Shown one piece after another: positions 1 to 9,063 of a stretch of 12,660 nucleotides of DNA. The stretch is from Temnopleurus reevesii (Eukaryota; Echinodermata; Echinoidea; Temnopleuroida; Temnopleuridae), in assembly GCA_036244855.1 (NCBI GenBank), contig BQKZ01001441.1, positions 86,475 to 99,134 on the forward strand, read 5' to 3'. Below the pieces are notes generated by a model that was not told the DNA's origin, did not search any database, and saw only the letters and a program-made list of their open reading frames with translations. A program made the position numbers and the translations under genes. The stretch's first letter is position 1. The number at the start of each line of letters is the position of its first letter.

Positions 1-788
1 ATATCAAAATGAAATGAGTAAAGTGTAGAACGCAAGTGAAGACATAGTCCTCTAATAATGGGGTATAACCCTCAAATAAGAAAGAAAGTCTCGCTACTCT
101 TCAGGTACCATGACTCGAGACGAATAAAGTTATATATATATATATATATATTGCATTAAATATTGTATGAAAAATACGAATGAGTTTTGGTGAAGCTATA
201 ACCTAAAATGTGCAAAAGATCTCGGTCTCTGGTACCCCCGGGACGAAAAAAAAAGAGGTTCTTTCTTGAAAAAAGGACACCTTCTCATGTATAGAATTAG
301 ATGAAAAATCTAAAAGTTTAATTTTGTATACTTTTCCTTATTTTTTTGTCGAATCTCGGAAATAACATAGAATATGCCTTACAACAAACAGAATATCGTT
401 ACTACAAAGAACGGGCGCTAAATGTGATTTAATGGTCAAATTCCTATTTTCAAAAGTAATCCGCTCATAAAAGTTATGCTATGGTATCGAAATGCGTGTA
501 TGATATGCATGTTATGTTTAAATTCCCATAAACTTCACATTCCTTAATCTTTACCAAAACTATAATTGGGCTTTAAGTAGCGGTAGAATCACAAAATATG
601 GTAAGAAAATCATAAAAACTATCACAACCACCATCAAAACATTTGCGAGTTTTAGCATCGAAATAAAACCAATAGGTCGTGCCTGTTTACTAAATATAAT
701 CAAATGTATACACGTTTCTTGCGAACTATACCCTATAGAACGGTTATAATTAAACTACAACATTTGGAATTCGGTTTGCATACATTAC
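1..788. other. non-coding stretch with no supported gene
   Basis: AT-rich sequence with stops in all frames. The only structured element is a short TA dinucleotide run (listed separately). I see no splice-flanked open frame, RNA gene or dispersed repeat with a second copy in this window. It could be intergenic or intronic. Confidence 0.6.
131..151. repeat. (TA)n microsatellite
   Basis: About ten uninterrupted TA dinucleotides. This is ordinary simple-sequence DNA, likely to vary in length between individuals. Confidence 0.9.
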
Positions 789-882
789 GTGTTGCTTTGT
801 CGGACATGTCTCGGGCAACTTTCCCGGTCGTCAAGAACAACCTTTTTGCATAAAGAACGCATTAAACATTTGCATCTCTTAG

Positions 883-1082
883 TGATTCTGCCTATTCCTC
901 AAAAAGTGAGGCCTACCGCTAATAATACTTTATCAGTACTACGAAGAGCTTCTATTCCCCAAACCAGTCTCACATGCACGAAAAGCCAATGGACATTGAA
1001 ATTGCCCGAAGTACGTATCGGAAACGTAGTTCGCCCAGCGCCTGATGTAACGGGGAGCAACATTGCTGACAGTAGCGATTAG
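883..1082 (+). CDS. possible 3'-terminal coding exon, function unknown
   Basis: An open frame runs from about 789 to a TAG at 1080-1082 without an obvious ATG start, so it is read here as an exon and not as a whole gene. A plausible splice acceptor (TTGCATCTCTTAG) ends at 882. If it is used, the exon starts with the last two bases of a codon and gives about 65 residues ending in Ser-Ser-Asp. In this frame about two thirds of codons start with a purine, as coding sequence tends to do, and base composition is more GC-rich than the flanks. The protein is basic to neutral, has no membrane segment and matches no family I recognise. Against it: shorter open frames also exist on the minus strand here, and no AATAAA was noticed just downstream. 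It could be a chance ORF. Confidence 0.3.
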
Positions 1083-1278
1083 TTGGCACGCGTTTGTTAC
1101 ATTCCGATTAAAATGTGTTGGAATGCGTGCGAGAACCTTCTCTCAATTTTGTAAACATTTATTGTTTTTATTAACGCAAAGCCATTTAAAAATGATTCAG
1201 ATAAATTCAGATAGATTAACTCATCCTGATCAATAACTATTTTCCTCTATAAGATTGGAAAAATATGAGAATGAACTA

Positions 1279-1539
1279 ATGAAAAGAAAATACGAAACGA
1301 ATATGTTAAATTCACGGTTCATGATCGCACGGAGGGCGTGTTGCGTATTGGCAACAACGATATATGAAAATTTCCTTGCTTACGCACCTTGCCAAGCTCA
1401 AAAAATAGAAATACTTTGTACGACTTTCCGATCCATGTTGTCGTCGCGTGTAACCTGCCCTCTTCGACTTCGATTTTTCCTAAACATGTGCAAAACGAAT
1501 ACGTATGCGATTCCCGAGCTGCGAATTAGCGAAATGTAA
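1279..1539 (+). CDS. weak ORF, possibly non-coding
   Basis: ATG-initiated frame of 86 codons ending in TAA. The product is basic and cysteine-containing with no recognisable domain. The opposite strand is also open from about 1563 down to about 1392 and encodes a short hydrophobic stretch followed by a basic cluster (RKNRSRR), so the strand cannot be decided from sequence alone. There is no repeat of this ORF in the window and no strong splice site at its edges. Listed only because it is the longest ATG frame in this stretch; a chance ORF is the simplest explanation. Confidence 0.12.
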   Translation: MKRKYETNMLNSRFMIARRACCVLATTIYENFLAYAPCQAQKIEILCTTFRSMLSSRVTCPLRLRFFLNMCKTNTYAIPELRISEM

Positions 1540-1604
1540 CTTTGCTCACTCGCTATTCCAGGTTAAAAATGCCGTGATTTTTCTGTTCGCCAATCTTCGT
1601 AATA

Positions 1605-1663
1605 AAAATGGCCGCGGACAGTTTGCCACTTTTTTGCGCCCTCTGAACGTCGCGGCCGCCCGC
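1605..1663. promoter_or_regulatory. small CpG-rich spot with a YY1-like motif
   Basis: A GC-rich island of about 60 bp in AT-rich surroundings, containing AAAATGGCCGC (one mismatch from the YY1-type AAnATGGCGGC consensus) and the NotI-like GCGGCCGC. The ATG inside opens only a 12-codon frame before TGA. It could be a core promoter element or part of a decayed repeat; nothing nearby decides between them. Confidence 0.2.
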
Positions 1664-1931
1664 TTTTAAAGGGGAGACATTGATGTACTCTCAGTGGATG
1701 AAGTAAACTACAATGATCAAACTGTGAAAATTGGAGCAAAATCGAACAATCCATTCAAAAGTCATGAATCTTCAAAGTTTTGATTAAAGAAGTTCCCCTT
1801 TAATGACAAACGGATTATTTTTTTTCTGCAAAATTAAGTCAAACGCCAAATCAGTTCTCCTTTGTAATGCTATCGAAATCGGAACCAGCTGATAAATGTC
1901 CGCGCTGTTCAATAGATGACGTACGGATCAA

Positions 1932-2108
1932 TTTGTCCGTGTTTTCTCAAAGTGATGGGAGCCAGAGAGTATTGTTACACAAAATGAGTTACAAATCCAT
2001 TCAAACGTGTCCTTCTATAGAATTAACATGGTGTTCGATAGGATGCCCGTTGAATTGACGCTATGTCGGGATTTCTTTTTCTTCATGCAACAATACACTT
2101 TGGCTCCC
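1932..2108. repeat. foldback inverted repeat, shortened copy
   Basis: The left part (1957-1979, GGGAGCCA...GTATTGTT) is the near-perfect reverse complement of 2086-2108, with 20 of 23 positions pairing. The outer part of the left arm (1932-1956, containing GTCCGTGTTTTC) has lost its partner, which copy B still has at 10652-10676. The element lies in the intron downstream of the 142-nt exon. It is likely a MITE or foldback remnant. Confidence 0.7.
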
Positions 2109-2172
2109 AAATTGTCCCATGATACACTTTATGCTGCGGAAATGCTATATATTACATCGTGTTAAAACTTAC

Positions 2173-2314
2173 TGTTCTGTGTGATAAGACATCCAAAAAA
2201 CGTTGCTTATTTCAACTTCCACATCCGGGTTACTGAAGTCTTCACTGGACCACGTGCATAGCAGCAAGGTTCCATTTGAACTACGGCATTGTGGGATAGA
2301 CTCGGCCAATCCAT
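2173..2314 (-). CDS. internal coding exon, copy A of a duplicated exon
   Basis: On the minus strand a T/G-rich tract runs into a CAG acceptor (AG at 2316-2315) and the exon ends at a GTAAGT donor (2172-2167). The 142-nt exon is open in one frame only: two bases complete a codon, then 46 codons, then two bases. The peptide begins G-L-A-E-S, has cysteines at codons 9 and 19, an N-G-T glycosylation sequon at 13-15, a C-T-W-S-S segment, an acidic V-E-V-E-I strand and ends near F-W-M-S-Y-H. This looks like part of an extracellular beta-rich domain, but I do not recognise the family. A near-identical exon with the same splice sites is at 10738-10879. Upstream intron is phase 1, downstream phase 2. 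The preceding and following exons were not identified. The main alternative is a conserved part of a repeat. Confidence 0.65.
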
Positions 2315-2508
2315 CTGCGTACCAACACAAACACAAAAATAGGCGGGTTGTTTGATCATAATAATAAAATGCGGGGTTTTTTTTTCATGTAGCGCTTTCA
2401 GTTCCCATCGAAACTGACCAAAGCGCTCACGGTTATTGGATTCATATAAAGTTGCCTGTTAGGCGCGCACTGCTAAACCAACTACAAGACGATTGTTTCC
2501 TATGCGTT

Positions 2509-3001
2509 TTCTGTAGACATACCATATGTCCCCCCAAAAATGACAACGGGGCTTTCAGGATTAATAACTTTTGACAATGAATATGAAAATAGATGCGGTT
2601 TGGCATGTCACATATATAACTATTCATCTATATTTGGTGAAAATTTCATGAGATTTGCTTGAGTGGTTACAAAGAAATGAAGCTTTTTGTATCGGATGTC
2701 ATGATTCCGTTCTGCACAAGTTTGTGAGGATAGAGACGTGCACAAAGGTTATTTAAACTTCCCANTAACAAGACTTACGTAACGAGTCACGTTGTAACTG
2801 TTACACATGAATATGTCAGTGGCAACACAAAATTTTCTTCGAATTTGAATGATCACTCCGCGTTCAAAACTATTCGCCCATAAAACAATCTTGCCTTGTA
2901 GAAATAACATATCACTAGCCAGTCACCAACAATGCATGTAAAAGAGCAAAGTTACATGACAAGACTGTCTTTATAAGGACCAAAAGAGCGATCCCAGAAC
3001 C
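2509..3001. other. non-coding stretch
   Basis: No gene is supported. A plus-strand open frame from 2477 to TGA at 2662 starts inside the duplicated segment and reads on into unique sequence, without an ATG in its first part or an acceptor shared with copy B. One ambiguous base (N) at 2765. Confidence 0.5.
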
Positions 3002-3020
3002 GGGGGAGGGGGGAGGGGGG
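3002..3020 (+). repeat. G-rich tract, potential G-quadruplex
   Basis: Runs of five, six and six G separated by single A. The long runs can be split into four or more GGG tracts, enough for an intramolecular quadruplex on the plus strand. Similar tracts recur at 4084-4095 and 6539-6554. Confidence 0.6.
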
Positions 3021-3352
3021 ATGAAGAAGGAGCTGCAACCCCACTTTTCCTCATGAGAGGTGTAAGCCTATATTCGAAAAATTTGCATGCAAAAGGGTCT
3101 AAGTCCACTTTACATAATTAGGTAAATCAAGTTTTTTTAATTATCATTTTACATAATTTTAGGCTTCCATTGAAAATCATTTTGTACTATGTATAAGAAG
3201 GTTTTTATATATAGATAACAACAATGACAACTAAAAGGATACTTCAGATGTTTTGATTTTCTTATTGATTTATTTATTTACTTATTCATTTACTCCGGCG
3301 AAGGTTTGACTTTAGCCAATTAGGATACAAGATCTAGATTCTCGAGACTGTA

Positions 3353-3490
3353 GATAGGCCCATTTGCATGAAGAGAGCTTGAGATTTAGGCACTTGTGCA
3401 TTAAAAGAGTTTTGTATTTAGGCCCTTTTGCATAAAAATAGTTTTGGATTTAGAGCCTTTTACCCGAAGAGAGTTTGGGATTTAGCCCCG
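3353..3490. repeat. 32-bp minisatellite, four units plus partial
   Basis: Units start at 3353, 3385, 3417 and 3449 and a partial one at 3481, an exact 32-bp period. The consensus is roughly TTTAGGCCCTTTTGCAT followed by an A/G-rich half. Unit 1 carries ATTTGCAT, the reverse complement of the POU octamer ATGCAAAT; other units carry one- to three-base variants. An inverted partial copy lies at 3087-3103. Confidence 0.85.
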
Positions 3491-3766
3491 ATGTCGCGAT
3501 AACCCGGATTTTTATATTCTTCCTGAAACTTTTTCGAGTCAGAGCATAGTCCATTTGATGCATATGGTGAGATTCTATCTAATGGGGTTTCGTGATGCAT
3601 ACTTGTTAGACGGAAGATGTTGTTATGTGATGATTCTCAAAATATCTTCTCAGTTTCCATTACACTTTTTTTTTCAAATCCGGTAAAATTTGACACCGAA
3701 AATTAAATTGCACTATACATTTTACGACGTTATGGTTTCATATCTCACTTCTGTTTTTTTTTTCAG
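3491..3766. other. non-coding, ends in a strong splice acceptor
   Basis: No open frame of note. The last 25 bases form a long T-rich tract ending in TTTCAG (AG at 3765-3766), a very good acceptor for the exon candidate that follows. Confidence 0.45.
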
Positions 3767-3899
3767 TAAGAACGTTTTGTTGCTAGATGCTAGAACATAT
3801 AAACTCAAGATCAAGAAAGGAAAACATTTTAACATGGGGTTCCTTCCGTATTTTCACAAAGTGAGAAAACGGATTGCAATACCAAACAGAAATCTATAA
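3767..3899 (+). CDS. candidate terminal exon, basic protein end, function unknown
   Basis: It directly follows the strong acceptor. The exon begins with the last base of a codon and continues for 43 codons to TAA at 3897-3899. The peptide is rich in Lys and Arg (a K-L-K-I-K-K-G-K cluster, then R-K-R) and has no membrane segment or known motif. A possible internal donor (AAA followed by GTGAGA, near 3860) would make it an internal exon of about 93 nt instead. No canonical AATAAA was noticed in the next 100 bp. No upstream exon was identified, and a chance open frame after a T-rich tract is possible. Confidence 0.28.
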
Positions 3900-4417
3900 T
3901 AGCCGCATTTAAAAGGACATCCTATTGATACGCCAATATGATTTCATTGATTTTATTTTTGGTGAAACATTTTATTAATCGTTTTGTGTAATGTTACTTC
4001 TTGCTTTTTATCGGCATAGATTGGCTACTTGTTTGTATACAAAATGTTAGGCAATACATGCGCGCACCCAGCATTTTAAGACCGAGGGAGGGGGGCTCGA
4101 CTGCTTTGCAAATTTGGCGCCGGGTGAGCTGAAATTTAAATCGTTGAATGTATATTAAACGAATGTGATATCACTCGGGATTTGCACCGTGTTTATTTAC
4201 ATTTCGTCAGCTAGTACATGCTCATATAGATTTTTTTTCAACTTGAAGATATGCATAATTAACACAATTCACTCAATACCTTGATCCAATGCATTGAAAT
4301 AATATCATATGAGCTTCCTCAAAAAGCTAGGCGACAGCAAACCCCATTTTTCCAGCAAATTTAATAGTGCAAGCATACATGGCATAAGGGCCGTGAAAAA
4401 AATCAAAATACCCTCTA
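3900..4417. other. non-coding stretch with a G-rich tract
   Basis: A G-rich run lies at 4084-4095, followed by GGCGCCGGG. An ATG frame from 4309 runs through the poly-C tract to TAA at 4503 and encodes a proline run made by the homopolymer. I regard that frame as spurious. Confidence 0.5.
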
Positions 4418-4433
4418 CCCCCCCCCCCCCCCC
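4418..4433. repeat. poly-C homopolymer
   Basis: Sixteen consecutive C. The length of such runs is often misread in assemblies. Confidence 0.95.
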
Positions 4434-5437
4434 GCTCCCTTCAGCATCTCCTGTTGCCAAGACATTTCGCTGCCCTCAACCAGTTAACGTTTTAACGTTT
4501 TAATTTGTAATGCATACAAACGACATACTATTTTCTTCCTTCGCTAGAGGTATTTGAATGGCAAATTTTATCTCGAAAGAATATGATGTAACTTTCAATT
4601 GACTTCACGTGATCCTACATTAACAACTCGCCAGCTTGTTCGTGTTTATTTTTGGAGGCATTCATAAAGAGATATGTTGCGGGAATTCATAAAAAGATGA
4701 GTTTTCGTTTTTCGGCCCTAAAGCGACACTGAAAACGACATCAGATTTGGAAAGCACCTTTTATATCATAGAACAGTCAACCAAATGAAGAAAAAAGAAG
4801 TTTAGAAGGACGGCAGCTGTTTCGGCGACGAATCTTGTCATACGTATGCCACCTTATTGCCTTTGTAAAATGTCAAAGTGCCAACAATTTTTTCCCCAAG
4901 GGTGCCCAAGTGGTACCCATCGAATTTTAGTTTTTTACCTCTAGACCATCATAAATGATTAAAAAGAAATATTGTCATCATGGTATGTCACTCTTTTGAG
5001 TAAAATTCCGGTCAACTCCCCTGAGTTGTAAGTGAAGCCGCCTTTTCGCGTTCTTACTTTTCTTTCATAAATATGTATTTAGGTGATTTTAGTATTGTCA
5101 TTTTACGTCCTCTTATCAACATTCACTTGCACTTTAGGACGTAAAAGTTCTCATTTTCATAAACTGACGCTAAGGGGTGCGTCTGTCTCATGATCTTAGG
5201 TACGCAATAAAAGTTTGATTACAAATCTTAAGATTATAGACTTTTTCACATTTGATGTCTGAAAAATTAACAAAAGTGTCATGGCGTTCACACGGAAATA
5301 CCCCTTAAGGACTTGATTAAGATTAGAAAAACAAACGAACAGATCAAAAAAGTTCATGGTAAATTCGACAAGAAATAAGAAAATTATGAATATTTCAATG
5401 TTCATAATGGAGCGGTGGCTTTTATAGATTACCGTAC
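4434..5437. other. non-coding stretch
   Basis: No gene supported. A CACGTG E-box sits at 4606-4611 within TTCACGTGAT. A minus-strand frame at 5196-5405 encodes a Phe/Leu/Ile-rich peptide that simply reflects A-rich plus-strand sequence. Confidence 0.55.
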
Positions 5438-5486
5438 GGCATCCGTCATAACACGTGGTTTTCTGTCACGTGTGATGACGTATGTC
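5438..5486. repeat. inverted repeat with paired CACGTG boxes
   Basis: The arms 5438-5457 and 5467-5486 are reverse complements at 17 of 20 positions, with a 9-bp loop. Each arm contains CACGTG (5452-5457 and 5467-5472), the palindromic E-box bound by bHLH-zip factors such as the MYC/MAX, USF and MITF families. It could be a cruciform, a small foldback element or a regulatory site. Confidence 0.7.
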
Positions 5487-5923
5487 GCTTTCTTTCAGTA
5501 AGCTTATCATACCTTATTGTTTTTTAAGAACCCGCTTTGTGTGATAAATATTTATTTTTCACAACTTCAAAGGGGTTAGGTCTATAAATGTAGCTACATG
5601 TTATACCGTAGTGACAAAAAATGTTCTTTTTCCGTTGAGCATTGAGAAGGGGAATCTTTTTAAACAAGAAGATACAATAAACTGATTGCAGAGAAGTTCG
5701 TGAACTACGTTATATCACGTGACTCAACTTTGCCAATTTGCACGTCAAACAACTGTTGAGTTAAAAGGTTGGAATTTCATATCTTTCTTATTTATTGTTC
5801 GATTTGTTTCAAACACTTTTTGTTTCTGTTCGTCTGATTGTTCTGCTTTTAACCCTAATCAAATCAGGCCGACCCTTTGGGGCTATGTTATGTCCGAAGG
5901 GGAAGGGGGTGCGGATTCCATAT
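5487..5923. other. non-coding stretch
   Basis: No supported gene. Another CACGTG lies at 5716-5721 in the symmetric context TCACGTGA. Confidence 0.5.
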
Positions 5924-6018
5924 AATAATGATGATAGTGAAAATGATAGGGATAGGCGATGATGGTGGAAGTGAAGATGATGGTGGTGGTGATGAAGAGG
6001 AAGAGGGTGAAGAAAATG
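5924..6018 (+). repeat. imperfect GAT/GGT/GAA trinucleotide microsatellite
   Basis: A purine-biased, degenerate triplet run. Read as protein in one frame it gives an Asp/Glu/Gly-rich stretch inside a frame that stays open from 5877 to 6197. The acidic peptide is explained by the repeat and is not good evidence for a gene. Confidence 0.75.
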
Positions 6019-6560
6019 TCAAGCTTACCCCTCGCTTCCGTGTACCAACATTGAGTGGTCAGGAGAATCAACGAAAGACGAAGAATTGTCACTTCCATTG
6101 CTTCAGATGTTCTTATGATTACGACTCTAACAAAATAGTCCTGCTCACAACTAAGCTATCCAGTACATTGATTACAAAGACTGATACTCGTTATTGACTA
6201 AAGTCATCAATAGCATCAATTCGTATAAATGCAAAGTATGCTGGTAATTTACCGAATTTAAACGTTTGTTCGATAAGGAAATGATTAGTGTAATAAATCA
6301 AATCATACGATTTCTAGAGCGCATGCTCCAGTCTGTAGAGTGCTCAACGCGTCATCCTTGCCTAAACATTTATGGAAAAAGTTATTCCTACCAAGTATCC
6401 GTTCACCTCACCTAGGTCGATAATTTCTTATTCTTATTTTGATATTTGTTTCGTATTTGAAATACATTTCCACCTTGTTGGATTTCTTTTCGTGACCTTT
6501 ACCTTTGCTAGGCAATATGACCCGTTGTTGTGACAGAAGGGAGGGGGGAGGGGGTGTCGG
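6019..6560. other. non-coding stretch ending in a G-rich tract
   Basis: No supported gene. The plus strand at 6539-6554 carries runs of three, six and five G directly before the first unit of the 128-bp minisatellite. Confidence 0.5.
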
Positions 6561-6990
6561 GTCCAAATCGGTCCAGAGAGTCTGGAGATATTACAAATTG
6601 ACCTTTGACACCAGTGACCATGACCTTTCACAAAACCAACCCCACAAGGGCAATTCTGGGGTTTCCCTAAATATGCTCACCAAGTTTGGTCCAAATCGGT
6701 CCAGAGAGTCTGGAGATATTACAATTTAACCTTTTACCCCAGTGACTTTGACCTTTCACAAAACCAACCCCTCAAGGGCAATTCTGGGGTTCCCCTAAAT
6801 ACGCCTACCAAGTTTGGTCCAAATCTGTCCAGAGAGTCAGGAGATATAAAAATTTGACCTTTAATTGACTTTTGACCCCAGTGACTTTGACCATTTACAA
6901 AAGCAACCCCTCAAGGGCAATTCTGGGTGCCCCTACATACACCCAGCAAGTTTGGTTTAAATCGGTCCAGGGAGTCTGGAGGAGTAGGGG
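6561..6990 (+). repeat. 128-bp minisatellite, about 3.3 units
   Basis: The motif GTCCAAATCGGTCCAGAGAG starts at 6561, 6689 and 6817 (exact 128-bp spacing) and, degenerated, at 6955 (138 bp, because unit 3 carries a short insertion around AATTGACTT). Each unit continues through a TGACCTTTGACC-type segment, AACCCCTCAAGGGCAATTCTGGGG and CCAAGTTTG. Units differ from each other by scattered substitutions. The array stops within a partial fourth unit. From memory, CAAGTTTGGT..AAATCGGTCCAG-type units are common in dispersed repeats of marine invertebrates, but I cannot verify this here. Confidence 0.92.
6599..6626 (-). promoter_or_regulatory. nuclear-receptor half-site cluster (DR1-like) in the minisatellite
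   Basis: TGACCT-T-TGACAC at 6599-6611 is, on the minus strand, a direct repeat of AGGTCA-like half-sites with one spacer base, the DR1 form used by HNF4, COUP-TF and RXR heterodimers. TGACCA-TGACCT follows at 6615-6626. Unit 3 has TGACTT-T-TGACCC at 6866-6878; unit 2 is degenerate. Binding is an inference from motif alone. Confidence 0.35.
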
Positions 6991-7029
6991 AGCAAACAGA
7001 TAGACAAATCTTTCTCAGGTTATAGTATG

Positions 7030-8062
7030 AGTTTTATCTTCATCTTTTTTTTTTAAACATTTTTCTTCTAATTTCAATGAAAAGAAATTTACCTATTTTG
7101 ATTATCATTTATGTTTAACAAAATTCGCAAATTCACAAATATTTTGACGAAGCATGCTCAATGACGAAATTCAAACATCGCAATTACCGCAATGTTTACA
7201 AGCGGACGAATTCAAAATTTTGATTTATGAAAATGTTGTTTTTCATGAGAGCGAAAACATAGAAACACAAGTGGTTAATGCTACAATGTGCATTGTCGAG
7301 CGTAAGCTGAATGTCTTAAAAGAAGACTCTTCCCAAAATAATACATTTTAAGCAGAAGCAGAAAATTTGGTGAGCAAAAGAAACAAAAAAGTTTGAAGAA
7401 AATCGGAAGAGTAATAAAAAAGTGATCAATTTTAAAATATTTGAACAAATGAGCAAATCCGTGGGAATTTCCATTTTCATCTTCCTTTTCTGTTTTTATA
7501 ATTTTTAACATTTTCTTCTCATTTCAATGAAAATAGATTTACCTATTTTGATTATTATTTGAACATCTATAAACTTCAGACCAATATAAGCACGGAATTT
7601 TCATCAGAAAAAAAAATATTGCACAAATTACAAGTATCCCGGCTGTTATGACTGCACCATCAAGATTATCATTTTCTAATACAGATTTTAGATATCTAAC
7701 AAAATTATCAAATTCGCAAATATTTAACGAAGCATGCTCAGTGACGAAATTGAAACATGGCGATTACCGCAATGTTTACAAGCGGACGAATTCAAAATTT
7801 TGATTGATGAAAATGTTGTTTTTCATGAGAGCGAAAACGTTGAAACACATTAAGTGGTTAATGCTACAATGTGTATTGTCGAGCGTAAGCTCAATGTCTT
7901 AAAAGAAGACTCTTCCCAAAATAATAAATCTTTAGCAGAAGCAGAAAATTTGGTGAGCAAAACAAAAACAAAAAAGTTTGCAGAAAACCGGAAAAGTAAT
8001 AAAAAAGTGATCAATTTCAAAAGATTTGAAAAAATTAGCAAATCCGTGGAAATTTGCAGAGA
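7030..8062. repeat. tandem duplication, units of ~440 and ~590 bp
   Basis: Unit 1 (about 7030-7471) and unit 2 (about 7472-8062) align throughout. Both begin with a TCTTCATCTT-like stretch, pass through CATTTCAATGAAAA and TTTACCTATTTTGATTAT, then a shared ORF. Unit 1 lacks roughly 115 bp present in unit 2 (around 7555-7675). Unit 1 ends at GAATTT (7470), where the sequence restarts. By eye the ORF part is over 90% identical. Confidence 0.9.
7154..7470 (+). pseudogene. broken ORF, tandem copy 1
   Basis: Starts at ATG 7154 and reads 65 codons to a TAA at 7349-7351. Copy 2 shows the expected TTA leucine codon at this point, so the stop comes from substitution. A further two-base deletion in an A-rich run (about 7375-7392) shifts the frame and leads to TGA soon after. 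The peptide is acidic in its first half (D-E, E-S-E-N) and starts with a segment loosely like a SAM domain (L-P-Q-C-L, then a spaced F-K / I-D-E-N pattern and an R-K-L-N-V-L-K end). That resemblance is weak and unverified. With its two disabling changes it is unlikely to give the full product. Confidence 0.6.
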
Positions 8063-8099
8063 TGTTGCCAATTTGATGACATCATGGGTGCACAACTAA
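7734..8099 (+). pseudogene. broken ORF, tandem copy 2
   Basis: Starts at ATG 7734. A three-base insertion relative to copy 1 creates an in-frame TAA at 7851-7853 after 39 codons; the same frame then continues open to TAA at 8097-8099. Without the stop the frame would cover about 121 codons. The C-terminal half is strongly basic and Lys-rich (K-T-K-T-K-K, N-R-K-S-N-K-K) and ends with a short non-basic tail containing W-V-H-N. Copies 1 and 2 are disabled by different mutations, so both decayed after the duplication, or the family is maintained elsewhere. A lineage-specific gene or a transposon-derived protein are both possible. Confidence 0.6.
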
Positions 8100-8942
8100 C
8101 CAAAGTTTTCATTGTTTATATGGTGCAAAATTCATCAATTCTACCGAAAGTTGCAAAGTTTGTATGAATTCAATGTAAACATGGAAATGGTGGATCAATA
8201 TATCTATCATAAAGATAACCTACGGGTAAAGTTGTGAGGTCGTCATCTTTTGGGAGAAAAGGTAACATTTTATGACATTAACATGAATGTAATATATGGT
8301 CAGTTGTGCACATAGCTACGACGTCATCAGTTGCAAGTTTGTCTAACTAAATAGATACTATAGGTTTTTTCCGGCCAATGCAGTATTATCATTTAATTTC
8401 ACGTTCGGGTCACTCATATTAAACGACATCTATTATCGGCGGCATTCCGTCATTTGATTTCGTTAATGGTCATCAGAATTTAAATTAAATTTCTTTCAAT
8501 ATTGTTCATAAACAAGTCAAGTAAAGTTCAAAAGGGAGCATATCACTTCGTAAATGGTCATCCAAATTCGTTTAAAGCCCGCAGAAAATAAAGTAATTCA
8601 TTTTAATATCGTGAAGAGCCATGGTATGAAAATTCATGTATGTTCTTTTTATTTTTGCTATGTGATCAGAACATTTTGAAACATCTTTGACACATATTCC
8701 GTATCAAGTCTTGGCTTTCTAGAAATCTGAACGGATAATCGCGCGCTTGTTTTTTCCGCTCCCGTCGGTCTTTAAAATTCGTCAAAACGACAGCCATGTT
8801 TTAAATAAGTACATCTGATCGTATTGTAGATAGTGTGGTTCTATTTTAAGTTTGAATAGAAACGCAGACATCTGAAATTATCTAAATTTTATGGTACATG
8901 ATATTTCTCTCTTAAACTGTGCGGGTTTTTTTTTCCTCATAG
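8100..8942. other. non-coding stretch ending in an acceptor-like tract
   Basis: No supported gene. A weak direct repeat, TTCGTTAATGGTCATC (8459) and TTCGTAAATGGTCATC (8548), is present. The stretch ends in a T-rich tract followed by CCTCATAG (AG at 8941-8942), a plausible acceptor. Confidence 0.5.
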
Positions 8943-9063
8943 CCCATATGCCAATTCAGCGGCGCGAAGCTAGCAGCCTCTATTGTATTTGGCGCGGCAT
9001 TAATCCATGTTCCCCTATGTAGACTTAATTTCCTCCCCTCTCTCACCCACCATTTTTTTTTAG

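Larger units (their letters stand above)
1806..2508. repeat. duplicated segment, copy A (partner 10345-11116)
   Basis: This ~700-bp block aligns base for base, with small indels, to 10345-11116 in the same orientation, about 8.56 kb away. By eye, identity is roughly 90% or more from 1830 to 2172, 140 consecutive bases match perfectly from 2181 to 2320, and similarity drops clearly from 2321 to 2508. It ends abruptly just after TTTCCTATGCGTTT. It contains a minus-strand exon and, downstream of it in that gene's direction, a foldback repeat whose right arm is shortened compared with copy B. Confidence 0.92.

Noticed and set aside
1867..2058. Plus-strand frames at 1867-2058 and in the partner copy at 10454-10663
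   Set aside because: They overlie the foldback repeat, use different frames in the two copies and are disrupted by indels between them.
4309..4503. ATG frame with a proline run
   Set aside because: The proline run comes from the 16-C homopolymer, whose length is uncertain; flanks show no coding bias or splice signals.
5196..5405. Minus-strand hydrophobic peptide resembling a membrane segment
   Set aside because: Hydrophobicity reflects A-rich plus-strand composition; no start context, splice site or repeat copy supports it.
5877..6197. 106-codon frame with an acidic Asp/Glu/Gly stretch
   Set aside because: The acidic part is the translation of a GAT/GGT/GAA microsatellite; there is no splice support, and the opposite strand is also open.
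6505..6729. Frame through the 128-bp minisatellite
   Set aside because: It lies over the G-rich tract and repeat units, does not stay open across the array and is explained by the repeat.
6535..7000. Possible CRISPR-like array in the spaced repeats
   Set aside because: The whole 128-bp unit is repeated, with no unique spacers; it is a minisatellite in animal-type DNA.
7281..8095. Minus-strand frames at 7281-7511 and 7850-8095
   Set aside because: Antisense of the A-rich duplicated ORF; the Phe/Leu-rich peptides follow from poly-A-biased sense codons.
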